Shown here in pieces: positions 6,859 through 12,993 of a DNA stretch of 14,499 nt. Under the pieces are notes generated by a model. That model was given only the letters and a program-made list of their open reading frames with translations. It searched no databases and was not told the origin of the DNA. A program made the position numbers and the translations under genes. The stretch spans positions 1 to 14,499 of the forward strand of contig CAMHUJ010000004.1 in the NCBI GenBank assembly GCA_946188175.1, read 5' to 3'. Origin of the DNA: an uncultured Ruminococcus sp. GTDB taxonomy: Bacteria; Bacillota; Clostridia; Oscillospirales; Ruminococcaceae. The number at the start of each line of letters is the position of its first letter. Positions within the stretch are counted from its first letter, which is position 1.

Positions 6859-7473
6859 ATGAAAAAGATTTTCGCAAAATTTCAGTACAATTCGCCTGTG
6901 ATCCTGACGATGACGCTCATCTCGGCGATCGCACTTCTGCTGAACTTTATCACACGCGGCTGGACAAACCTGCATATTTTCTCCGTCTATGCCTCAGGCT
7001 GGACCAATCCGATGACCTATGTGCGGATGTTTACGCATGTGCTCGGTCATGCGGATTATTCGCATTTCCTGGGGAATTTCATGTATATTCTGCTGCTCGG
7101 ACCGATCATGGAGGAAAAATACGGCTCCCGGCTTTTGCTGGAAATGATCGCCATTACGTCGGTTGTCACAGGTCTCTTGCAGATTGTGATCTTCAAGGGC
7201 GCACTGCTCGGCGCGAGCGGCATTGTCTTTATGCTGATTCTGCTCAGCTCCTTTGCAAACTATAAGAAGGGCAGCATCCCGATCACGCTGATTCTGGTTG
7301 CGATTCTGTATCTGAGCGGTCAGATTATCAATGCGGTGCTTCATCCGAATGACGGTATCTCGCAAATGGCGCATATCGTCGGCGGCATCTGCGGTACGGC
7401 ATTCGGCTGGGTGCTGGCAAAGCCGAAGGAGCCGAAGGCAGACGACGCTGCACCGACACTTCCCGCTGTATAA
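6859..7473 (+). CDS. Rhomboid-family intramembrane serine protease
   Basis: The 204-residue membrane protein has about six transmembrane segments and the rhomboid signature set. HxxxN is at H69-N73 (HFLGN), the GASG serine motif has S120 as predicted nucleophile, and the catalytic His is H172 in SQMAHIVGG. Rhomboids cut transmembrane helices of other membrane proteins. The short size fits the minimal six-helix bacterial form without an extra cytosolic domain. The C-terminal tail is short and Lys/Pro/Ala-rich. A clear GGAGG (6846-6850) sits 8 nt before the ATG. It lies 91 nt downstream of the mannanase on the same strand, so read-through transcription is possible, but no functional link is shown. 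It ends at a strong terminator. Family call is firm; its substrate is unknown. Confidence 0.92.
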   Translation: MKKIFAKFQYNSPVILTMTLISAIALLLNFITRGWTNLHIFSVYASGWTNPMTYVRMFTHVLGHADYSHFLGNFMYILLLGPIMEEKYGSRLLLEMIAITSVVTGLLQIVIFKGALLGASGIVFMLILLSSFANYKKGSIPITLILVAILYLSGQIINAVLHPNDGISQMAHIVGGICGTAFGWVLAKPKEPKADDAAPTLPAV

Positions 7474-7483
7474 ACTGCAGAGA

Positions 7484-7532
7484 CACGGCAGCAGCGTTTG
7501 CTTTTATAGTAAATGCTGTTGCCGTGCTTTTT
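7484..7532 (+). terminator. Intrinsic terminator after the rhomboid gene
   Basis: A 16-bp stem (7484-7499 with 7511-7526, including G-T pairs) built on cacggcagcagcg and its complement is followed by CTTTTTG. It begins 11 nt after the rhomboid stop. Confidence 0.9.
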
Positions 7533-7545
7533 GCAGTTTGGGGGC

Positions 7546-7574
7546 TTGACAAATCCGGCGGGATGTGGTATAAT
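7546..7574 (+). promoter_or_regulatory. Perfect-consensus promoter of the tRNA gene
   Basis: TTGACA (7546-7551), a 17-nt spacer and TATAAT (7569-7574), with an extended -10 TG at 7566-7567. The predicted start near 7581 is about 10 nt before the tRNA. This is a very strong, rRNA/tRNA-grade promoter. Confidence 0.92.
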
Positions 7575-7590
7575 AGTCGGGTAGTCCGAC

Positions 7591-7664
<74 letters not shown>

Positions 7665-7672
7665 TTTTCGTG

Positions 7673-7719
7673 AAATGTCCTAAATGCGTGAGATTCTCGC
7701 ATCTAGGGCATTTTCTTTT
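7673..7719 (+). terminator. Terminator of the tRNA transcript
   Basis: Outer arms 7673-7681 and 7705-7713 pair with one G-T, and an inner atgc-gag/ctc-gcat helix extends the stem. TTTTCTTTTG follows. It lies 8 nt past the tRNA. Confidence 0.8.
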
Positions 7720-7734
7720 GTTCCCGAATGAAAG

Positions 7735-7767
7735 GATTTTCCGTATTCGGAAACGATTTTCCGTATT
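7735..7767 (+). repeat. 13-bp direct repeat pair
   Basis: GATTTTCCGTATT occurs exactly at 7735-7747 and 7755-7767, starts 20 bp apart (two helical turns). No gene is near enough to assign a role. Confidence 0.6.
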
Positions 7768-7790
7768 TTGAAGCCGTTTTCAAGCCGATT

Positions 7791-7838
7791 GCACACGGAA
7801 GTGCACACGTATTCTGATCAAATGCAGTGCACACGGAA
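7791..7838 (+). repeat. GCACACGGAA direct repeats with GTGCAC cores
   Basis: GCACACGGAA is present at 7791-7800 and 7829-7838. GTGCAC occurs at 7801-7806, at 7827-7832, and again at 7937-7942 inside the perfect palindrome ATGTGCACAT (7935-7944). They could be binding sites or the remnant of an element inserted beside the tRNA. Neither is shown. Confidence 0.5.
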
Positions 7839-8018
7839 TGTGTATACCATACCCTCAAAGCAATGCAAAACTAGTGTAATTTCGATGTTTTTGCAGCGAT
7901 CGGTTTGATTGCGGATCATTCTGCGCGTGTGCAAATGTGCACATGAAAAACGAGTTTTTTTCGAACTTGTGCATTACGACAAAAACAGTACAGGATTAAC
8001 AATTGAATCATAAGTGAA

Positions 8019-8055
8019 AGAGCAGCGCTTTATTTTTACGCTGCTCTGTTTTTTT
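8019..8055 (+). terminator. Isolated intrinsic terminator
   Basis: AGAGCAGCG (8019-8027) pairs perfectly with CGCTGCTCT (8039-8047), followed by GTTTTTTT. No gene on the plus strand lies directly upstream. It insulates the sensor operon from read-through, or ends an unrecognised small transcript. Confidence 0.85.
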
Positions 8056-8056
8056 A

Positions 8057-8085
8057 TTGCAATCGAAAGCGGAATATGGTATACT
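8057..8085 (+). promoter_or_regulatory. Promoter of the two-sensor operon
   Basis: TTGCAA (8057-8062), a 17-nt spacer and TATACT (8080-8085) with an extended -10 TG at 8077-8078. It starts directly after the terminator T-run. The leader is about 45 nt. Confidence 0.75.
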
Positions 8086-8137
8086 ATAAAGAATAACGCA
8101 TTGCAGATGACAATCTGCATGAAAGGAGGCAGAACGG

Positions 8138-9793
8138 ATGCACGTCAAAATCGACAGGCAGGCAAAAGGTGCACTGCTGTATCTGGCGTTTCTGTTTCTC
8201 GGCGGTATCTTCCATGTTATGGATAATGTTGTAGCCTATCAAGACAATTATATTATCAGCACATGGCTGTTCTGCATTGATCTGATGATTTACTCCGGTC
8301 TGATTCTGCACTTTGTGCAGTCTGTCCGGCGAAGACTGCTGCCATCTCCGGCTAGGACCTATATGATCGCATCGGGAATCCTGATGGAGTTTTTTCTTCT
8401 GGTGCGGACACTCAGTCATCGCATTGTGCAGTGGTCACCGCTGATCAAGCGCCATTGCTGGTATCTCTATTATGTGCCGGTGATTCTTGTACCGACGCTT
8501 TTTCTGATGAGCAGCTTTTATTTCGGAGATCGTCCCGAACAGCACAGCCGAATCAAACGCTATCCGCTGATTCTCGGAATTGTACTTGTGATCGGCATCC
8601 TGACAAACGATCTGCATCATCTTGCTTTCAAGCCGAATCCGGACACGGAGATTTTTATCGGAAAAAGCGGTACATACACACACGGCGTTTTGTTTTACGC
8701 AGCATATATCTGGGCAGGCAGTATGATTGCGGCGAGTATCGTTCATCTGATCGGCATCTCACGCAAAATGAAGGACTGGAAAAAAGCGATTCGCCCTTTT
8801 TTGTGCCTGTTGCTGATCCCGCTGCTGACTTCAATCAATAAAATCATGGTTGCTGCTGATCTGCCTGAGCCGTTTCAGATGACAGAGATTCTCATTTTCT
8901 GCATGATTGGTGTGCAGGAATATTGTATCCGGAACAGACTGCTGCCACATAATATCAATTATGATGCATTCTTTTCACAGCTTGAATTGCCGGTCAACAT
9001 CACGAATAAAGCGTTTGTGCCGGTCTATCAGACAGCGGTGACGATTCCGGCAGACAAGGCACAGATGCAGCAGGCGGTGGGCGGTCATATTTATCCTGAG
9101 CCGGACACACGGCTTTCCGGAATGGGATTGCAGGCCGGGTATGCTTTTTTCGCTTCCGATGAAAGCACGCAGCATCGACTGAATGAGGAACTGGAGGACG
9201 CCAATGATATCCTTTCCAATGAAAATGAGCTGCTTGCCCGCGAGCAGGAGCTGATTCAGGAAAAGGCCGCGATCGAGGAGCGGAGCCGCCTTTATGATAA
9301 GGCTGCGCAGGAAATCTATCCCGCACAGAAGCGCATTGCAGCACTCCTTGATACGATTCAGCCGGACACGCCTTCTTTCCGTCAGGATATGGCAAGGGTG
9401 CTGTTTATGACGGCATTTGTCAAGCGGCAGGCGAATTTCGTCATGCTGGAAGCGGATCAGGGCGCAATCACGGCAGTGGAGCTGACCGCTGCGCTGAAAG
9501 AATCCTTCCATTATATGGATTACTGCGGCATTCATACCGCGGCACGCATCACAGCTTCCAGAGATTTTACCTGCCGGAATGCTATGGCAGTTTATGAGTG
9601 CTTTGAGGAAGCTGCGGAAGTACTGATCGGAAAAACAGAAGAACTGTGGCTGCGCCTGACTGATGAAGAACTCACAGTCATGGCGGATACGGAAGCACCG
9701 CTGATGCTTCCGGAGCTGCCGCTGCCTGTATCCTGTGTCTGCGAGGACGGTCAGACGGTGATCCGCGTGCAGATCGGCGGTGATGCAAAATGA
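8138..9793 (+). CDS. Multi-TM sensor with degenerate histidine-kinase-like core
   Basis: This 551-residue protein opens with about seven or eight transmembrane helices (residues about 11-262), like the N-terminal 7TM regions of some Firmicute kinases. A cytosolic part follows with a long heptad-like coiled coil (about 343-385). The segment IEERSRLYDKAAQEIYPAQKRI (residues 379-400) resembles a HisKA_3 dimerisation helix but has Tyr-Asp-Lys where the phospho-accepting His would be. The C-terminal 100 residues read as a possible eroded ATPase fold, with ECFEEAAEVLIG in place of the N-box, no NxxxN and no Gly boxes. It therefore probably cannot phosphorylate by itself. AAGGAGG (8123-8129) lies 8 nt before the ATG. 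It overlaps the next gene, an intact kinase, by 4 nt, so the two may form one sensor complex. Gene is certain; the degenerate-kinase reading is inference. Confidence 0.82.
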   Translation: MHVKIDRQAKGALLYLAFLFLGGIFHVMDNVVAYQDNYIISTWLFCIDLMIYSGLILHFVQSVRRRLLPSPARTYMIASGILMEFFLLVRTLSHRIVQWSPLIKRHCWYLYYVPVILVPTLFLMSSFYFGDRPEQHSRIKRYPLILGIVLVIGILTNDLHHLAFKPNPDTEIFIGKSGTYTHGVLFYAAYIWAGSMIAASIVHLIGISRKMKDWKKAIRPFLCLLLIPLLTSINKIMVAADLPEPFQMTEILIFCMIGVQEYCIRNRLLPHNINYDAFFSQLELPVNITNKAFVPVYQTAVTIPADKAQMQQAVGGHIYPEPDTRLSGMGLQAGYAFFASDESTQHRLNEELEDANDILSNENELLAREQELIQEKAAIEERSRLYDKAAQEIYPAQKRIAALLDTIQPDTPSFRQDMARVLFMTAFVKRQANFVMLEADQGAITAVELTAALKESFHYMDYCGIHTAARITASRDFTCRNAMAVYECFEEAAEVLIGKTEELWLRLTDEELTVMADTEAPLMLPELPLPVSCVCEDGQTVIRVQIGGDAK

Positions 9794-11088
9794 AGCCGAT
9801 GATTGAAGTATTCCCGTCTGTATCCGGGATGATGATTTATACATCCGCGCTGATTCTTATAATCGTGCAATTTGGGGTTCTGCTGCTTTCCCTGTACAAA
9901 AGGGACGAAAAACAAAGCCTGTTTCTTAAAGCTCTGTTCTTTATCATCAGCTTTCTTGTCGTCGGGCTGATGCTGATTGCTGCAAATGCCTATAAAATTC
10001 TGGATCCTGGAGAGGAGCTTGTGCCGGGCAGTCTGCCGGACCGGATTTTTGCTCTCCCGTGGGTAATTTTTGCGGCATGGGATATTTTTGAAGCGCTGAT
10101 GGTACTTTCGCAGATCAGACAACATACCCGATATGCCGAAACGCATCTGACGCAGGATGCAGTCAAGGAAACGCTGGACTGGCTGCCTGTTGGTGTCTGT
10201 ATCAGTGATGAACAGGGGACGGTGATGCTCTCCAATCTCATCATCAACGAGCTTTCGCAAAGCCTGACAAATAAGCATTTGTTCGATTCGCTTGTATTCT
10301 GGAAACAGGTTGAGGAACAGGGAACAGCGCAGGATCAAGGCTACCTGCTGCGGATGCAGGACGGCAGAGCATGGCTGTTTACGAAAAAAACAATGAACGT
10401 ACAGGAGAACGGGCAGGAGAAGCAGTATACACAGATTTTTGCAGAGGAAATGACAGAGGTCTGCAATATCACAGATGAACTTTCCGCAAGGAACAAGCAC
10501 CTGAAAGATGTACAGTTTCATATGAAAGCAGTGGCTGCCTACGAGAAAAGTCTGATTGCGGCAAGAGAAGTGATCAAGGCGCGTACAGCCGTTCATAATC
10601 AGATGGGCAGCGTTCTGCTTTCCGGCAAGTATTATCTGGATCATCCGAACGGCATAAATGAAGCGGAGCTGATCCGTCTGCTGGAATACAACAACTATTT
10701 TCTGCTTCAGGAAGCGGAAAATCAGGGAGAGGAAGCTGATGCTCTGGACAAAGCCCTGAAAATGGCACAGCGTATTCGTGTGACGGTGGAGATTGAAGGA
10801 AAGCTGCCGGAGCAGGAATCTGCCCGTGACATTCTTGCGCAGGCGGTCGAACAATGTGCAGCCAATACTGTGCGGCACGCAGGCGGAGACTGTGTGTATG
10901 TCACGCTCACGGAGACCGGCAGCCGGCTCAAGGCGGTATTCCGCAATAACGGCAAGGCACCGGAGCAGCCTGTCAATGAGACCGGCGGATTGCTGTATCT
11001 CCGGAAAATCGCAGAGGCGGCAGGCGGAACTGTATCCATTCAGAGCGAACCGGAGTTTGTGCTGACGGTTTGCATTCCAATTCAATAA
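9790..11088 (+). CDS. Membrane sensor histidine kinase (HisKA_3/HATPase type)
   Basis: The 432-residue protein has about three transmembrane helices (13-35, 44-66, 86-106). A PAS-like segment (about 125-225, LDWLPVGVCISDEQGTV) and a helical DHp region follow, where H269 in AVHNQMGS is the likely phosphorylated His. The ATPase domain runs from about 345 to 432, with an N-box E354-N359 (EQCAANTVRHAGG), RNNG at 385-388 and a short GG pair at 399-400. The H-N-Q-M-G context and ATPase order fit the NarX/DesK-like class that pairs with NarL/FixJ regulators, and such a regulator lies just downstream. Translation probably couples to the preceding sensor through the ATGA overlap. The lid/G2 region is short. 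The signal sensed cannot be told. The gene ends at its own terminator. Confidence 0.88.
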   Translation: MKPMIEVFPSVSGMMIYTSALILIIVQFGVLLLSLYKRDEKQSLFLKALFFIISFLVVGLMLIAANAYKILDPGEELVPGSLPDRIFALPWVIFAAWDIFEALMVLSQIRQHTRYAETHLTQDAVKETLDWLPVGVCISDEQGTVMLSNLIINELSQSLTNKHLFDSLVFWKQVEEQGTAQDQGYLLRMQDGRAWLFTKKTMNVQENGQEKQYTQIFAEEMTEVCNITDELSARNKHLKDVQFHMKAVAAYEKSLIAAREVIKARTAVHNQMGSVLLSGKYYLDHPNGINEAELIRLLEYNNYFLLQEAENQGEEADALDKALKMAQRIRVTVEIEGKLPEQESARDILAQAVEQCAANTVRHAGGDCVYVTLTETGSRLKAVFRNNGKAPEQPVNETGGLLYLRKIAEAAGGTVSIQSEPEFVLTVCIPIQ

Positions 11089-11090
11089 AC

Positions 11091-11131
11091 AAGAGGCGTT
11101 CCGGTCAGTTTTTTGCCGGAACGCTTCTTTA
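11091..11131 (+). terminator. Terminator after the sensor operon
   Basis: A 14-bp stem (11091-11104 with 11116-11129, one G-T pair) around an 11-nt loop containing six T, starting 2 nt after the kinase stop. The T-run after the stem is short (CTTCTTTA), so read-through to the regulator gene is possible. Confidence 0.8.
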
Positions 11132-11170
11132 TTATAAACACCCAGTTGGGGGTTGATTTTATATATGAAT

Positions 11171-11200
11171 TATGTTAACATGATAACATAGTGTTATAAT
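11171..11200 (+). promoter_or_regulatory. Response-regulator promoter region with inverted repeat
   Basis: TATGTTA-N6-TAACATA (11171-11177 and 11184-11190) is a perfect inverted repeat and contains the palindrome ATGTTAACAT. It ends 4 nt before a perfect TATAAT (11195-11200). No good -35 hexamer stands at 17 nt; the repeat occupies that place. This fits a regulated promoter, perhaps bound by the NarL/FixJ regulator itself, but binding is not shown. Confidence 0.6.
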
Positions 11201-11233
11201 CTGTAACTATATTACCGAAAGGAGCTGAATGCA

Positions 11234-11263
11234 ATGAAACTGCGGCAGGTGATGCGGATGTGA
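11234..11263 (+). CDS. Nine-codon leader mini-ORF before the response regulator
   Basis: ATG at 11234 opens MKLRQVMRM and stops at TGA 11261-11263, overlapping the GTG start of the regulator (GTGA). AAAGGAG (11218-11224) stands 9 nt upstream of this ATG, ideal spacing, whereas it is 35 nt from the regulator start. Translation of the mini-ORF could feed ribosomes to the GTG. Expression is inferred from the ribosome site only. Confidence 0.4.
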   Translation: MKLRQVMRM

Positions 11264-11913
11264 GCGCACCGTATAAGGTTATTATTGTGGATGATGAGCT
11301 GATCTCCCGCGGATTTATGGAGCTGCTCATCAAGCCGTCGAAGGAATTTCAGATCATCGCGGCGATGCCGTTCGCCAAAGATGCGCTGAAATGGTGTCAG
11401 GACAGCGAGATCCCGGATCTCATCATCATGGATGTGATGATGGAAAAGGGCGTTGACGGGCTAACGGCGGCGGCAGAGATCAAAAAGGAACATCCGCAGA
11501 TCAGGATCATTGTTTCGACTTCCATGGCGGACGCCGACTGGCTGGAAAAGGCACAGTCTGCCGGCATCGAGAGCTTCTGGTTCAAGACGAGCTCGGAGCT
11601 TTCCCTGCTGGAGGTCATGGAGCGGACAATGGCAGGCGAATCGGTCTATCCGGAGGAGGCACCGGCTGTGATGCTCGGGGAGATTCCGGCGACCGAACTG
11701 ACCAAACAGGAGCGGACAATGCTGCGGTTTCTGATTGACGGACTCTCCAACCGCGAGATTGCCGAGGAGATGCACTTCAGTCCGAACACGATCAAGGACC
11801 ACATGGAAGCCCTGATGCTGAAAACAGGCATCCATTCACGGACTGCGCTGGTCGCGCAGGCGTCAAGACTGGGGGTGGTGGTCAGCGACAGCGACCGGCT
11901 CGAAAAGAAATAA
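11260..11913 (+). CDS. NarL/FixJ-family response regulator
   Basis: The 217-residue transcription factor has a receiver domain (5-125) with acidic pocket D11-D12, phospho-acceptor D58 (IIMDVMM), T87 and K109 in place. A LuxR/GerE helix-turn-helix follows at about 146-206 (LTKQERTMLRFLIDGLSNRE, then IAEEMHFSPNTIKDHM). The predicted start is GTG; no in-frame ATG exists back to the upstream stop at 11197-11199. AGGTGAT at 11247-11253 could be its own ribosome site. It lies downstream of a HisKA_3-type kinase, its expected partner, but has its own promoter region. It is followed after 51 nt by a secreted beta-helix protein gene, with no terminator or clear promoter between, so it may be cotranscribed with that gene or control it. 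Family call is firm; targets are inferred. Confidence 0.92.
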   Translation: MSAPYKVIIVDDELISRGFMELLIKPSKEFQIIAAMPFAKDALKWCQDSEIPDLIIMDVMMEKGVDGLTAAAEIKKEHPQIRIIVSTSMADADWLEKAQSAGIESFWFKTSSELSLLEVMERTMAGESVYPEEAPAVMLGEIPATELTKQERTMLRFLIDGLSNREIAEEMHFSPNTIKDHMEALMLKTGIHSRTALVAQASRLGVVVSDSDRLEKK

Positions 11914-11964
11914 GATTTACACAGTACCGCAAACACAAATACACACAGAAGGCGAGGTAAACAC

Positions 11965-12993
11965 ATGAAACACACCCGAAAACGCATACTCTCTCTGCTT
12001 TCGGCAGGCGTGATGACCCTGACCATGCTGCCGGCGTATCTGCCTGCTTCAGCCTATCCGCAGCAGTCGGATTATTCCAATGACCCGACTGACCTGACAA
12101 TCGACTTTTCGGCTTCCGCGAAGGATGCGGAGACCATTTTGCAGAAAATGCGCGAAGCACAGAACCACAAAGAGGCGACAACCTATACACCGGACGGCTC
12201 CGGCGACAAGGAAACGCTGGACGCGATCTACAAAAACTACAATCGTCTCCCCTGGCGACATGTGACAGATTGGAGCTGTAATAATGACCCTGATTGGTCG
12301 TCATTCTGGGGAGACCGGTATTGCAACACAGTAAACTTTAGAGGCGGTCCCGCGTGGCCTTTTTGTGGAGGTTGGGATAAAGAAGGCAATCACGAATATT
12401 ATGAAAATATGACTGACTGGTATCAGAAAAAAATAATGCCCTATACACTCCGTTATGCGCTGGAATCTTCCGATACCTATGTCGCACTTGCAGATGACGC
12501 GACGCACGAGGAACATCAGCGTGATGAATGGGAGCCGATCCGGATCACCTCGGATAAGGTGCTGGATCTGAACGGCCACACCTTTGGTATGAAATATTAC
12601 CGCAACCGTGAAAACAACGATGAGCGCAACCAGAATCACTCCAGCCCGGAAACACATTTTGCATGGGCGTTTGAGATCGAGAACGGTGCAACGCTGACGA
12701 TCATTGATTCTTCCGCATGGCGCGGCGAGAACAACGGCAAAGGTACCGGTACGCTCAAATTCACCGGCTATATGGTCAATCCCTTTAAGTGGGATATCGA
12801 CATGTATACGACCAGAGACATGTTCCATGTCAACAACGGCAATCTGGTCATCTACGGCGGCACCTTCCAGGCTGGACGGAAACAGGCTCGCGTCAAGAGT
12901 AATTTCTCCTGGAGCAATCGGCACTGCTGTCGAAATGGGCGTCAATATTGCAGAATATGCAACCGGCGTCAATCTTGCCACGGGCAACTATGA
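11965..12993 (+). CDS. Large secreted beta-helix-like protein, 5' part (frameshifted)
   Basis: The frame begins with a signal peptide (basic start, hydrophobic core, cleavage after ASA at residue 30), preceded by GGCGAGG at 11951-11957. From about residue 190 it has strand-turn blocks typical of right-handed beta-helix surface proteins: KVLDLNGHTF, IENGATLTIIDSS, GNLVIYGGTF. Coding character stops at W316 (12910-12912). The last 26 residues are an out-of-frame, Arg/Cys-rich tail ending at 12993. The +1 frame from 12914 continues the protein to the window edge, so one extra base near 12913 splits the gene. No catalytic motif is recognised; adhesin, carbohydrate-binding or lyase-like roles are all open. 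It may be under the control of the response regulator just upstream. Confidence 0.8.
   Translation: MKHTRKRILSLLSAGVMTLTMLPAYLPASAYPQQSDYSNDPTDLTIDFSASAKDAETILQKMREAQNHKEATTYTPDGSGDKETLDAIYKNYNRLPWRHVTDWSCNNDPDWSSFWGDRYCNTVNFRGGPAWPFCGGWDKEGNHEYYENMTDWYQKKIMPYTLRYALESSDTYVALADDATHEEHQRDEWEPIRITSDKVLDLNGHTFGMKYYRNRENNDERNQNHSSPETHFAWAFEIENGATLTIIDSSAWRGENNGKGTGTLKFTGYMVNPFKWDIDMYTTRDMFHVNNGNLVIYGGTFQAGRKQARVKSNFSWSNRHCCRNGRQYCRICNRRQSCHGQL

Larger units (their letters stand above)
7720..8137. other. AT-rich intergenic region after the tRNA
   Basis: About 420 nt without a convincing coding gene. It holds the direct repeats and GTGCAC palindromes described separately, an isolated terminator (8019-8055) and the promoter and ribosome site of the next operon. 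Base composition is visibly more AT-rich than in the flanking genes. I looked for a promoter upstream of the isolated terminator and found none near consensus, so a small RNA there is possible but unsupported. Confidence 0.65.

Noticed and set aside
4677..6860. Antisense open frame of 727 codons opposite the mannanase
   Set aside because: It is the shadow of a GC-biased real gene. The product is low-complexity Ile/Ala/Arg/Cys-rich with no family motif, while the plus strand encodes clear CBM35, GH26 and dockerin modules with promoter and ribosome site.
7735..7944. Possible CRISPR array
   Set aside because: Repeats are only 10-13 bp, two copies each, with no regular spacer size and no cas gene.
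8014..8226. Small plus-strand frame of 70 codons before the sensor gene
   Set aside because: It spans a strong terminator and the sensor promoter and overlaps the sensor start in another frame. No ribosome site precedes it.
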